Made by a program: the position numbers and the translations under genes
Part shown: one piece after another, positions 1 to 5,976 of the stretch
Position numbering within the stretch: the stretch's first letter is position 1
How the letters are laid out: every line of letters begins with the position of its first letter
DNA from: Bacteroidales bacterium
GTDB lineage: Bacteria; Bacteroidota; Bacteroidia; Bacteroidales; Paludibacteraceae
Assembly (NCBI GenBank): GCA_900766775.1
Contig: CAAFXN010000068.1
Coordinates: 1 to 19,542, forward strand
Reading direction: 5' to 3'
DNA: 19,542 nucleotides
The notes under the pieces: generated by a model
Databases searched by the model: none
What the model was told of the DNA's origin: nothing
The model's input: the letters and a program-made list of their open reading frames with translations, nothing else

Positions 1-31
1 CTCCCCCTTGTAGGGGGAGTTGGAGGGGGTC
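1..31 (+). mobile_element. 3' end of a GACCC/GGGTC hairpin element (truncated by window edge)
   Basis: The window opens with an 8-bp stem, CTCCCCCT at 1-8 and AGGGGGAG at 12-19, around a 3-nt loop. TTGGAGGGGGTC follows at 20-31. The arm and tail are identical to the right end of the complete copy at 8680-8786. The element stops 8 nt before the start codon of the next gene, so its GGAGG-rich tail could act as an unusual Shine-Dalgarno region. Only the right half is in the window. Confidence 0.75.
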
Positions 32-39
32 CGATTCTT

Positions 40-1272
40 ATGGTTCTCAACTATATATGGATAGCGCTCATCCTGATTGCGGTTGTGGTCGGGATAGTGC
101 AAGCCGTATGCTACGGCGAAGTGGGTATCTTCAGCGAGATACTCAACTCTACGTTTGCCAGTGCGAAGACGGGCTTTGAGATATCCATCGGCTTGACGGG
201 GGTGCTGTCGCTGTGGATGGGTATCATGAAGATAGGCGAGCAGGCGGGCGTCATCCGCTCTATGTCGCGCGCTGTGTCGCCTTTCTTCCAACGTCTTTTT
301 CCCGAACTGCCCAAGGGGCATCCCGCTTTCGGCAGCATGCTGATGAACATCAGTGCGACCATGCTCGGCATAGACAATGCCGCCACGCCGCTGGGGTTAC
401 AAGCGATGAAAGAGATGCAGGAGAGCAACACGGACAAGACCCGCGCCAGCAACTCGATGATTATGTTCCTCGTGCTGGTTACGAGCGGGCTAACGCTTGT
501 GCCGGTGAGTATCATGACCTACCGTGCCCAACTCGGTGCCGCCAACCCTGCCGATGTCTTCCTGCCCATCCTCCTTGCTACTTATTTCGCCGCCATGGCG
601 GGACTCATCTCCGTGGCTATCGCACAGAAAATCAACCTGTTCAACCGTGTTGTGTTGGGCACGTTAGGCGGGCTGACGCTCTTCGTCGGCTTGGTGCTGT
701 GGGCGGCGTTGTCGCTGCCGCAGGAGGTGGTGAGCAAGTGGTCTGCTATGCTGGCGGCGGTGCTGCTGTTAGGGGTTATCTGCTGGTTCATCATCGCGGG
801 CATAGTGCGCAAAATCAATGTCTATGATGCGTTCATCGAGGGTGCGAAAGGTGGTTTCCAGACTGCCATCGGCATCATTCCCTACCTGATAGCCATGCTC
901 GTGGCGGTAGGTATGTTCCGCGCCAGCGGGGCGATGGATATGCTGGTGAGTGGCTTAGGATGGGTGTTCGCCGCCTGCGGACTGAATACCGACTTCGTGC
1001 CGGCACTGCCAACTGCCCTCATGCGTCCCCTCTCGGGTAGCGGTGCACGCGGGATGATGGTGGATGCTATGGTACAGTACGGCGCAGATAGTTTCGTAGG
1101 ACGGTTGGTGAGCATCGTGCAGGGCAGTACCGACACGACTTTCTACATCATCGCCGTCTATTTCGGCAGTGTGAACATCAAGGACACACGCTATGCGGTG
1201 CTCTGCGGACTGATAGCCGACTTCTTCGGCATCCTCGCTGCCATCATACTGGCGTATATCTTTTTTGGATAA
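40..1272 (+). CDS. Spore maturation protein SpmA/SpmB fusion (nucleoside-recognition/Gate domain membrane protein)
   Basis: A 410-residue polytopic membrane protein. The N-terminal half (about 1-200) looks like SpmA, with the conserved stretch around GIMKIGEQAG, the LPKGHPA loop and NISATMLGIDNAATPLG. The C-terminal half (about 245-410) looks like SpmB, with GFQTAIGIIPYL, ALMRPLSGSGARG and VQGSTDTTFY. SpmA and SpmB are separate proteins of roughly 180-200 residues in Bacillus; the fused form is familiar from Bacteroidota, which do not sporulate, so the sporulation name should not be read as function. Gate-domain proteins are thought to be transporters; the substrate here is unknown. The ATG lies 8 nt after a hairpin element, and the TAA stop falls inside a GGATAAA heptamer. 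ybeY begins 16 nt downstream, so the two are probably co-transcribed. Confidence 0.9.
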   Translation: MVLNYIWIALILIAVVVGIVQAVCYGEVGIFSEILNSTFASAKTGFEISIGLTGVLSLWMGIMKIGEQAGVIRSMSRAVSPFFQRLFPELPKGHPAFGSMLMNISATMLGIDNAATPLGLQAMKEMQESNTDKTRASNSMIMFLVLVTSGLTLVPVSIMTYRAQLGAANPADVFLPILLATYFAAMAGLISVAIAQKINLFNRVVLGTLGGLTLFVGLVLWAALSLPQEVVSKWSAMLAAVLLLGVICWFIIAGIVRKINVYDAFIEGAKGGFQTAIGIIPYLIAMLVAVGMFRASGAMDMLVSGLGWVFAACGLNTDFVPALPTALMRPLSGSGARGMMVDAMVQYGADSFVGRLVSIVQGSTDTTFYIIAVYFGSVNIKDTRYAVLCGLIADFFGILAAIILAYIFFG

Positions 1273-1284
1273 AGGATGAAAGAC
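1267..1284 (+). repeat. Two-unit heptamer remnant between spmAB and ybeY
   Basis: GGATAAA then GGATGAA, followed by AGAC, span this short gap. These are the heptamer variants found inside the LD-carboxypeptidase inserts (GGATGAA, GGATAAA, then AGACT on that gene's coding strand). The first unit holds the TAA stop of the upstream gene. The AAAGGA of the pair is the only purine-rich stretch ahead of the ybeY start. With only two units, chance is possible. Confidence 0.4.
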
Positions 1285-1288
1285 TTCT

Positions 1289-1732
1289 ATGATTACTTTT
1301 CTTACATACAACGGCAATGATGCGCCGACGACGTTTGACTTGACGCAGGTAGGGCTGAACGCCCGTCGTGTGGCGCGTTGGATACGTGCCGTGGCGGCAG
1401 AGTACGGCTATTGCGTGGGCAATATCAACTACCTGCTCTGCAACGACGAGCAGATATTGGCGGTCAATCGCGAGTTCTTGCAGCACGACTACTACACCGA
1501 TGTCATCACCTTCGACTATACCACTGCCCAGTGTCTCAATGGCGACATCTTCATCTCGCTTGACACCGTGCGGAGCAACGCGGAGATGGTTTCCGCCTCG
1601 TTTGACCACGAATTGTTGCGCATCCTCATCCACGGCGTGCTACACCTCACAGGACAAGCCGACAAAACCCCAGAGACCAAAACAGAGATGACCCGCAAAG
1701 AGGAGGAAGCGCTGCTTCTAATTAAGAATTGA
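1289..1732 (+). CDS. ybeY: Endoribonuclease YbeY (16S rRNA 3'-end maturation and ribosome quality control)
   Basis: A 147-residue member of the UPF0054 metalloprotein family. It acts in the cytoplasm on 16S rRNA processing and late 30S quality control. The metal-binding motif is HGVLHLTGQAD at about residues 112-122, preceded by the conserved YTDVITFDY and GDIFISLDTV segments. The third ligand, His in E. coli-type YbeY, is Asp here; I recall the same in other Bacteroidota, so this is probably functional. The last residues (LIKN) and the TGA stop come from an AATTAAG-type heptamer array that starts at 1720, so the original C-terminus has been replaced or extended by a repeat. Spacing suggests an operon with the upstream gene. 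Confidence 0.93.
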   Translation: MITFLTYNGNDAPTTFDLTQVGLNARRVARWIRAVAAEYGYCVGNINYLLCNDEQILAVNREFLQHDYYTDVITFDYTTAQCLNGDIFISLDTVRSNAEMVSASFDHELLRILIHGVLHLTGQADKTPETKTEMTRKEEEALLLIKN

Positions 1733-1802
1733 GAATTAAGAATTAAGAGGGTACTGCCTGTCCGGGTGCGCAGGCGTCCCCGCCTGCTAATTAAGAATTA
1801 AG
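1717..1802 (+). repeat. AATTAAG heptamer element with central hairpin, overlapping the ybeY 3' end
   Basis: Four 7-bp units lie at 1720-1747 (AATTAAG, with AATTGAG as the second). They are followed by a G+C-rich core with a perfect 7-bp hairpin (GCAGGCG at 1770-1776, loop TCCC, CGCCTGC at 1781-1787), then two more AATTAAG units at 1789-1802. The 30 bases from 1717 match 5938-5967 upstream of uvrA exactly. The TGA in the second unit is the ybeY stop. The core differs from its surroundings in composition, as expected of an inserted cassette. Confidence 0.85.
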
Positions 1803-1820
1803 AGAGCGTTGCATGCCCCC

Positions 1821-1881
1821 ATCAGAGTACTCCGAATTTTCTGAACACTCTGATTACTCTGATAATTCCGATAACAATAAT
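1821..1881 (+). repeat. 9-bp periodic tract plus 8-bp inverted repeat upstream of the DUF975-like gene
   Basis: From 1828 the sequence repeats every 9 bp: TACTCCGAA, TTTTCTGAA, CACTCTGAT, TACTCTGAT, AATTCCGAT, AACAATAAT. ATCAGAGT (1821-1828) and ACTCTGAT (1847-1854) form an 8-bp inverted repeat with an 18-nt spacer. The tract ends about 18 nt before the next start codon. I could not find a TAnnTTTG promoter in the 1733-1899 gap. Confidence 0.6.
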
Positions 1882-1899
1882 AACTAAAAAACAACTCTT

Positions 1900-2562
1900 A
1901 TGAAACAAAACTCCGAGTATCGCGCGCAAGCGCGTGCGGCATTAGAAGGCCGCTGGACAGAGGCTGTCCTTATGATTCTCATTTACCTTTTCTTGGCGCT
2001 CTTTCTCATCGTGCCGATGTGCGCTGTTGCAGAGCACTTCACTATCCGCATCCCATGGTTAGCCGAGTCAGCATCAGGTTGGACATTCCTTGCAATCATA
2101 CTGTTCATCTTGCCGTTGTACTATGGTTGTACCAATGCTCTTCTATCCTGCCTGCGCAGCAATGAAGAGGAGACTAATTGTCTGCGTGAGATGTGGCATT
2201 TCTTCCGCCGCGACTACTCTCGCTCCGTACCGACTTTCCTTTTGAAAACGATATTGGTTAATCTACTCTCTGCTATTACGCTGGGCATTGGCGGTGTCAT
2301 CCTGAATTATGCCTACGCTATGGTGCCCTACTTGTTGCGCGACTATCCCGAATTAGGTGCTCGCGAGGCTTTGCGCACAAGCAGACAGATGATGAAGGGG
2401 CACAAATGGGACTTATTTGTGCTTGACCTCTCTTTTATAGGTTGGTTCTTTGTATGTATCCTAACATTCGGTATAGGCGTGCTTTGGGTGACTCCCTACA
2501 TAGAGACTACGCGCGCCGCTTTCTATGAAGATTTGAAGAACGAGTGTATTGAGGAGGAGTAA
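1900..2562 (+). CDS. DUF975-like multi-pass membrane protein
   Basis: A 220-residue integral membrane protein. The N-terminus (MKQNSEYRAQARAALEGRW) resembles the charged leader of DUF975 proteins, whose function is unknown. Hydrophobic segments lie at about 24-45, 63-85, 118-145 and 172-197. The loop before the last segment has an LREMWHFFRRDYSRS stretch and the helix EALRTSRQMMKGHKWDLF typical of the family. The ATG follows an AT-rich leader without a clear Shine-Dalgarno. The 3' end overlaps the convergent LD-carboxypeptidase gene by 40 bp. A heptamer element and a 9-bp repeat tract separate it from ybeY, so whether it shares that transcript is unclear. Confidence 0.7.
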   Translation: MKQNSEYRAQARAALEGRWTEAVLMILIYLFLALFLIVPMCAVAEHFTIRIPWLAESASGWTFLAIILFILPLYYGCTNALLSCLRSNEEETNCLREMWHFFRRDYSRSVPTFLLKTILVNLLSAITLGIGGVILNYAYAMVPYLLRDYPELGAREALRTSRQMMKGHKWDLFVLDLSFIGWFFVCILTFGIGVLWVTPYIETTRAAFYEDLKNECIEEE

Positions 2563-3632
2563 TCCTCTCGCACGTCTATCTCCACAGGCGCGTTGAGGTA
2601 GAGCGGCATGTTCTCCTCCACGTGCCCTGCGGGGAAGTTGAACACCACGGGATAATGGTACGGCTCTACAGCGTGCCGTATCGTCTCATAGACCGTGCAC
2701 CCCATAGAAGGGTCGTCTTCGCAGTCGCTGAACTGCCCCACTATCAGCCCGCAAAGGTTGGCTAATACGCCGCTCAACCGCAGGTTGTTCATCATGCGGT
2801 CAATGTGGTAGTGGCGCTCCCCCACATCCTCGATGAAGAGAATGGGGGAGGACGCAGGATGAAGGACACAGGATGAAGGACTTATTACTTTTGTCTCTGA
2901 GGCATCTTTGTATTGGGTGCGGCCTGGAGACCGCACCTCCTTGAAGTCAAAACTATTTAGTCTTTTACCTTTTATCCTTAATCTTTCATCCAATCCATAC
3001 TCCGTCCCCTGCAAGCCGTATAGCACACTCAGGTTTCCGCCTACGAGTGTGCCTTTTATTTTGCCTGCTCTGTTGAGCGGGTGTGCAGGGAGTTCATAGT
3101 GCAACGCCTCATGTGCCAATGCCCGTTGCAGGGGGGAGCCGGGAGCCTGGAGCCAGGAGTCAGGACTTATTACCTTTGTCTCTGCGTTTTCGGTATAATG
3201 CTTCTCTACCGCGGGCGAGACGCCCGCGTCCCCAGTGCTATTCAGTCTTTTATCCTTTATCCTTAATCCTTCATCCTTAATCCCTTTGCACATCGGTGCA
3301 TGGATGGTAGCCTGCCCTGTTTGGGCGGCGAGGAGGTGGAGGGCGGTGATGTCCGAGAAGCCGATGATGGGTTTGTGGATGGGGGGTATGCGGTCGATGA
3401 TACGCTGCAAGCCGTAGCCTCCGCGGGCGCAGAGTACCATGTCCACGGCGGGGTCTGCCAGTGCGTCTGCCAAGTCCGCCACGCGGTCATCATCGCTTGC
3501 GGCGAAGCGCCCGACCTTTCCGCGGGCGTGTGCCGCCTCGCTCACCTCGTAGCCCCATCCACACAGCACCTCCGCCGCGCGGTCAATATACTCGGGGTCA
3601 ATCGCCCCCGAAGGCGAAACAATCTTTATCAT
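2523..3632 (-). CDS. ldcA: LD-carboxypeptidase (S66 family, LdcA-like) carrying two in-frame repeat-derived inserts
   Basis: Peptidoglycan-recycling peptidase, expected to remove the terminal D-Ala from murein tetrapeptides. Catalytic residues are visible: nucleophile Ser93 in GFSD, Glu268 in LFIED and His337 in PAGH, with the conserved CARGGYGLQRIIDR at 68-81. I chose the ATG at 3632 (MIKIVSPSGAID), which matches the family N-terminus and has AGAGAGG just upstream; an upstream in-frame ATG at 3647 adds five residues and lacks such a site. Length is 369 residues against about 270-310 for the family. The excess is two segments, about 119-169 and 214-263, encoded by heptamer/hairpin repeats. 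They lie between the Ser and Glu catalytic segments, and the flanking family sequence reads on normally, so the gene is probably intact. A promoter lies at 3676-3707. Confidence 0.88.
   Translation of the reverse strand: MIKIVSPSGAIDPEYIDRAAEVLCGWGYEVSEAAHARGKVGRFAASDDDRVADLADALADPAVDMVLCARGGYGLQRIIDRIPPIHKPIIGFSDITALHLLAAQTGQATIHAPMCKGIKDEGLRIKDKRLNSTGDAGVSPAVEKHYTENAETKVISPDSWLQAPGSPLQRALAHEALHYELPAHPLNRAGKIKGTLVGGNLSVLYGLQGTEYGLDERLRIKGKRLNSFDFKEVRSPGRTQYKDASETKVISPSSCVLHPASSPILFIEDVGERHYHIDRMMNNLRLSGVLANLCGLIVGQFSDCEDDPSMGCTVYETIRHAVEPYHYPVVFNFPAGHVEENMPLYLNAPVEIDVREDYSSSIHSFFKSS
2846..2991 (-). repeat. Heptamer element inside ldcA, insert 2 (C-proximal)
   Basis: On the + strand, 7-bp units run at 2850-2877 (GGACGCA, GGATGAA, GGACACA, GGATGAA). 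Next come a TTATTACTTTTGTCTCTG module at 2883-2900, a 7-bp hairpin (GGTGCGG 2916-2922, CCGCACC 2931-2937), then units in the opposite sense at 2953-2991 (ATCCTTA, ATCTTTC and relatives). Read on the coding strand it starts as LDERLRIKGKRLNS and ends around ETKVISPSS. It occupies about residues 214-263 between YGLQGTEYG and LFIEDVGE, which are close together in ordinary LdcA proteins. Confidence 0.88.
3132..3280 (-). repeat. Heptamer element inside ldcA, insert 1 (N-proximal)
   Basis: It has the same plan as insert 2. On the + strand: units GGGAGCC, GGGAGCC, TGGAGCC, AGGAGTC at 3134-3161; a TTATTACCTTTGTCTCTG module at 3167-3184; an 8-bp hairpin (CGCGGGCG 3210-3217, loop AGA, CGCCCGCG 3221-3228); then ATCCTTx units at 3245-3279. 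On the coding strand it reads KDEGLRIKDKRLNS at the start and ETKVISPDS near the end, the same frame as insert 2. It occupies about residues 119-169, just after APMCKGI. The array at one end is made of a different heptamer from insert 2, while the opposite end is nearly the same. Confidence 0.88.
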
Positions 3633-3675
3633 AGCCTCTCTTTCCATCGGCAGGATAAGACTACCGATTCGCCTG

Positions 3676-3707
3676 CAAAGGTACTGCTTTTTATTGAATT
3701 AAGCAAA
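3676..3707 (-). promoter_or_regulatory. Bacteroidota-type promoter for ldcA
   Basis: On the minus strand TTTG (complement of 3704-3707) is followed after 20 nt by TACCTTTG (complement of 3676-3683), matching the -33 TTTG and -7 TAnnTTTG consensus of the Bacteroidota primary sigma factor. Transcription would begin about 35 nt before the chosen start codon. Confidence 0.8.
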
Positions 3708-3735
3708 TAAAAACACAAGAATCACAGCCAATCGG

Positions 3736-4536
3736 TCAGGAATAGAGTCTGCCGACGATGTAGTTGACGAGGCGTTGGGGGAGGAGCCAGTGGAGAAAGG
3801 CAAAGAGATGGTACTCTGCGCCGCCGATGTACTGCGGGCGCGGGTGGCGGGCAGTGGCGATACGGTAGAGGCAACGCGCCATGGATTGGGGGGTCAGTCC
3901 GCGTTGCTCGTCTCGCTCCATGGCGGCTACTGCTTGTTCGGCGTGGGGGTAGGATGTTGAGTGTTGAGAGTTGAGCGTTGAGAGTTGCACTTTTTTGCGG
4001 GCAGCGGTGAAGCCTGTCTGCACATCGCCGGGCATGAGGACGGATACGCAGATACCGTAGTCGCGCACCTCGTTCTGTAAGGCGAGCGCAAAGGCATTGA
4101 TGGCTGCTTTGCTGGCAGAATAGAAACTCTGGTAGGGGATGGGGAGGATAGCTGCGACGCTGCTGGTGAAGATGATACGCCCTTGTCGACGTTGGCGCAT
4201 GTGGGGCAAGACCTGCTGCACCACCGCAACGGCACCGGTGAAGTTCACGTCCATCTGTCGGCGCACATCCGCTATCGGCGTGCACTCGGCAGGACCAGAG
4301 ATGCCGAAGCCTGCATTGAGGATAAGGACATCGATATGGTCGGTGCGGCGCATGACTTCCTCCACGGCACGCTGCACACTCGCCTCGTCGGTTACATCGC
4401 AAGGGATAGTACCGCGTCGCGATAAGTCAAACACCTGATACCCTCGCTCGGCGAACAACTGCGCCGTCGCTTTTCCTATGCCGGAAGAGGCTCCTGTGAT
4501 GAGAAGGGTTTGAGTGATGGGTTTATGGTCGTTCAT
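3736..4536 (-). CDS. Short-chain dehydrogenase/reductase (SDR) with a heptamer-repeat segment
   Basis: A 266-residue classical SDR with a Rossmann fold. TGASSGIG at 14-21 binds NAD(P), NAG is at 74-76, the catalytic Ser is at 125/126, and YSASK at 139-143 holds the catalytic Tyr and Lys. MPGDVQTGF follows the active site. The substrate cannot be told. The start is the ATG at 4536; a longer reading would need a TTG at 4557 inside a terminator hairpin. Residues about 183-197 (VQLSTLNSQHSTSYP) are encoded by a GTTGAGx heptamer array, placed where many SDRs have their variable substrate-binding loop. No promoter is visible, and the mdh terminator hairpin lies 13 nt upstream, so expression may depend on read-through. 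Confidence 0.85.
   Translation of the reverse strand: MNDHKPITQTLLITGASSGIGKATAQLFAERGYQVFDLSRRGTIPCDVTDEASVQRAVEEVMRRTDHIDVLILNAGFGISGPAECTPIADVRRQMDVNFTGAVAVVQQVLPHMRQRRQGRIIFTSSVAAILPIPYQSFYSASKAAINAFALALQNEVRDYGICVSVLMPGDVQTGFTAARKKVQLSTLNSQHSTSYPHAEQAVAAMERDEQRGLTPQSMARCLYRIATARHPRPQYIGGAEYHLFAFLHWLLPQRLVNYIVGRLYS
3956..3988 (-). repeat. GTTGAGx heptamer array inside the SDR gene
   Basis: On the + strand four consecutive 7-bp units, GTTGAGT, GTTGAGA, GTTGAGC and GTTGAGA, are followed by GTTGCAC. On the coding strand they read out as LSTLNSQHST, a peptide with the 7-residue periodicity forced by three 7-bp units equalling seven codons. There is no obvious hairpin core or second array, so it may be a bare or decayed array. 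Confidence 0.8.
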
Positions 4537-4548
4537 TGCTAAAACAAG

Positions 4549-4594
4549 AAGGGGCAAGTGCTGTATATCTCACAGTACTCGCCCCTTCGTTTTT
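4549..4594 (-). terminator. Strong, roughly bidirectional terminator hairpin between mdh and the SDR gene
   Basis: AAGGGGC (4549-4555) pairs with GCCCCTT (4581-4587). The stem continues inward as AGTGCTGT with ACAGTACT (one G-U pair) after a single mismatch, around a 7-nt loop. The minus strand continues CTTGTTTT and the plus strand CGTTTTT. It fits termination of mdh on the minus strand, but its U-tract runs almost to the SDR start codon at 4536. Confidence 0.75.
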
Positions 4595-4617
4595 AGGATT
4601 ATCCCATAAGAGGGAAC

Positions 4618-5559
4618 TTACAATACATTTAGCCCTTTGAGAATCTCGGTGGTCTTGCGAACAGCCGCTTCGCTGTCTTTCAGGCGTGCAGCCTCAGCCT
4701 CAGTGAGTTTAAGTTCGAGCACCTTCTCAATACCGTTTCTACCGATGATACAGGGTACACCGATGGTGATGTCGGACATGCCGTACTCGCCTTCGAGTGC
4801 AGCGGCGCAAGGAATCATCTTCTTCTGGTCTTTGATGATAGCCTCAGCCACGCTTGCGGAAGCAGCACCCGGAGCCATCCATGCGCTGGTGCCGAGCAAG
4901 CCGGTCAGGGTAGCGCCGCCTACCATGGTCGATTTCACTACCTCGTCTATCTGCTCCTGGGTCAGGAAGTTGCTAACAGGGATACCTTTGTAGGTCATGT
5001 AACTTACCAAAGGAATCATCGTGGTGTCGCCGTGTCCACCGATAACGAAGCCTTCTACATCATTGGCATTGCAGCCTATAGCCTGACTCAGGAAGTACTT
5101 GAGGCGTGCGCTGTCGAGTGCGCCTCCCATACCGATTACTCGGTTGCGGGGCAGACCGAGTGCGTGGAGGGCGAGATAAGCCATGGGGTCCATGGGGTTG
5201 GAGACAATGATGAGGATAGCATTGGGCGAATAGGTGAGCACCTGATTAGCCACAGACTTTACGATACCTGCGTTGATACCAATCAACTCCTCGCGGGTCA
5301 TACCCGGCTTACGGGGCATACCGCTGGTGATGATAACAACATCGGAGTTAGCGGTTTTGGAATAGTCGTTGGTAACACCGGTAACGACGGTATCAAAACC
5401 CATCAACTGAGCGGTTTGCATGATGTCCATAGCCTTGCCCTCGGCAAAACCTTCCTTGATATCAATCAAGCAAACTTCATTGGCTACTTCGTTGACTGCC
5501 AATACATTAGCACATGTGGCGCCTACATTTCCCGCGCCTACAACGGTTACTTTTGACAT
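4618..5559 (-). CDS. mdh: Malate dehydrogenase (LDH-like, NAD-dependent)
   Basis: A 313-residue cytoplasmic enzyme interconverting malate and oxaloacetate; in anaerobic Bacteroidales it normally works in the reductive branch towards fumarate and succinate. GAGNVG at 8-13 is the nucleotide-binding loop, and Asp33 at the end of the second strand suggests NAD rather than NADP. The mobile loop SGMPRKPGMTR at 79-89 carries Arg83, which selects dicarboxylates over lactate, and Arg89. NPMD at 121-124, Asp149/Arg152 and His176 in GGHGD complete the active site. The length is normal and no repeat insert is present. A good promoter lies 47-78 nt upstream and a terminator hairpin follows the stop, so it is probably monocistronic. 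Confidence 0.96.
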   Translation of the reverse strand: MSKVTVVGAGNVGATCANVLAVNEVANEVCLIDIKEGFAEGKAMDIMQTAQLMGFDTVVTGVTNDYSKTANSDVVIITSGMPRKPGMTREELIGINAGIVKSVANQVLTYSPNAILIIVSNPMDPMAYLALHALGLPRNRVIGMGGALDSARLKYFLSQAIGCNANDVEGFVIGGHGDTTMIPLVSYMTYKGIPVSNFLTQEQIDEVVKSTMVGGATLTGLLGTSAWMAPGAASASVAEAIIKDQKKMIPCAAALEGEYGMSDITIGVPCIIGRNGIEKVLELKLTEAEAARLKDSEAAVRKTTEILKGLNVL

Positions 5560-5605
5560 AATTGTATAGATTTAGAATGTTAATGTTCGTTTCTTATTCC
5601 GAGCA

Positions 5606-5637
5606 CAAAGGTACTGCTTTTTCTCGACCCGTGCAAA
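5606..5637 (-). promoter_or_regulatory. Bacteroidota-type promoter for mdh
   Basis: Minus-strand TTTG (complement of 5634-5637), 20 nt, then TACCTTTG (complement of 5606-5613). The leader to the mdh ATG is about 40 nt. Confidence 0.85.
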
Positions 5638-5713
5638 TAATTTTGCATTTTGTAAGGTAGAATAGTCAATTACGCCCTTAGCAAGGTCCTTTATCGTCTC
5701 TACACAGGTGGCG

Positions 5714-5790
5714 GAATCACCCAAGAATCACCTAAGAATCACCTAAGAATCACCTAAGTTTGACAGGGGACGATTTCGGTGAAGAAAGGG
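5714..5790 (+). repeat. 11-bp tandem array in the mdh-uvrA divergent region
   Basis: GAATCACCCAA at 5714 and three copies of GAATCACCTAA at 5725, 5736 and 5747 are exact 11-bp repeats. In the same 11-bp phase they continue as GTTTGACAGGG, GACGATTTCGG and TGAAGAAAGGG, which resemble the non-GAATCACC units of the larger array at 14036. Periodicity beyond 5790 (for example GATTTT at 5846 and 5868) is weak. The rest of the 417-nt gap between mdh and uvrA holds the two promoters and a heptamer array; I see no gene there. Confidence 0.85.
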
Positions 5791-5888
5791 CGCGCTTTTT
5801 GGGAGAAAAAGGAGGGCGATTGATAGAGCAGAGAGGGAGTCGCGGGATTTTAGGAGCGGATGGAAAGGATTTTGTGATTTTGTGCCGA

Positions 5889-5924
5889 TTTGCTTGCGTA
5901 TGTCAGAAAAAAGCAGTAACTTTG
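5889..5924 (+). promoter_or_regulatory. Bacteroidota-type promoter for uvrA
   Basis: TAACTTTG at 5917-5924 is a full TAnnTTTG -7 box. Upstream, TTTGCTTG at 5889-5896 offers a TTTG 24 nt away or a CTTG at the usual 20 nt. The leader would run through the heptamer array to the GTG start at 5977. Confidence 0.7.
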
Positions 5925-5937
5925 CAGGCGGAAATTA

Positions 5938-5968
5938 TCTAATTAAGAATTGAGAATTAAGAATTAAT
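5938..5968 (+). repeat. AATTAAG heptamer array in the uvrA leader
   Basis: Four 7-bp units at 5941-5968, in the same order as at 1720-1747 (the second is AATTGAG, the last AATTAAT). Thirty bases are identical between the two loci. There is no hairpin core or second array. The array ends 8 nt before the uvrA start codon and would be transcribed as its 5' leader. Confidence 0.88.
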
Positions 5969-5976
5969 AGAGCAGG

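Noticed and set aside
213..827. A 204-codon frame overlapping the first gene in another frame
   Set aside because: Translation is Arg/His/Gln-rich low-complexity sequence without domains; the overlapping membrane protein is clear.
1289..1732. YbeY as inactive because the third metal-binding His is Asp
   Set aside because: I recall the HGxLHLxGxxD form from other Bacteroidota YbeY proteins, and all other conserved segments are intact.
2846..3280. LdcA as a pseudogene
   Set aside because: Both inserts keep the frame, and the catalytic Ser, Glu and His with their flanking motifs are present.
3632..3647. Upstream ATG of ldcA at 3647 as start
   Set aside because: No ribosome-binding sequence before it, and the five extra residues do not fit the family N-terminus; it remains possible.
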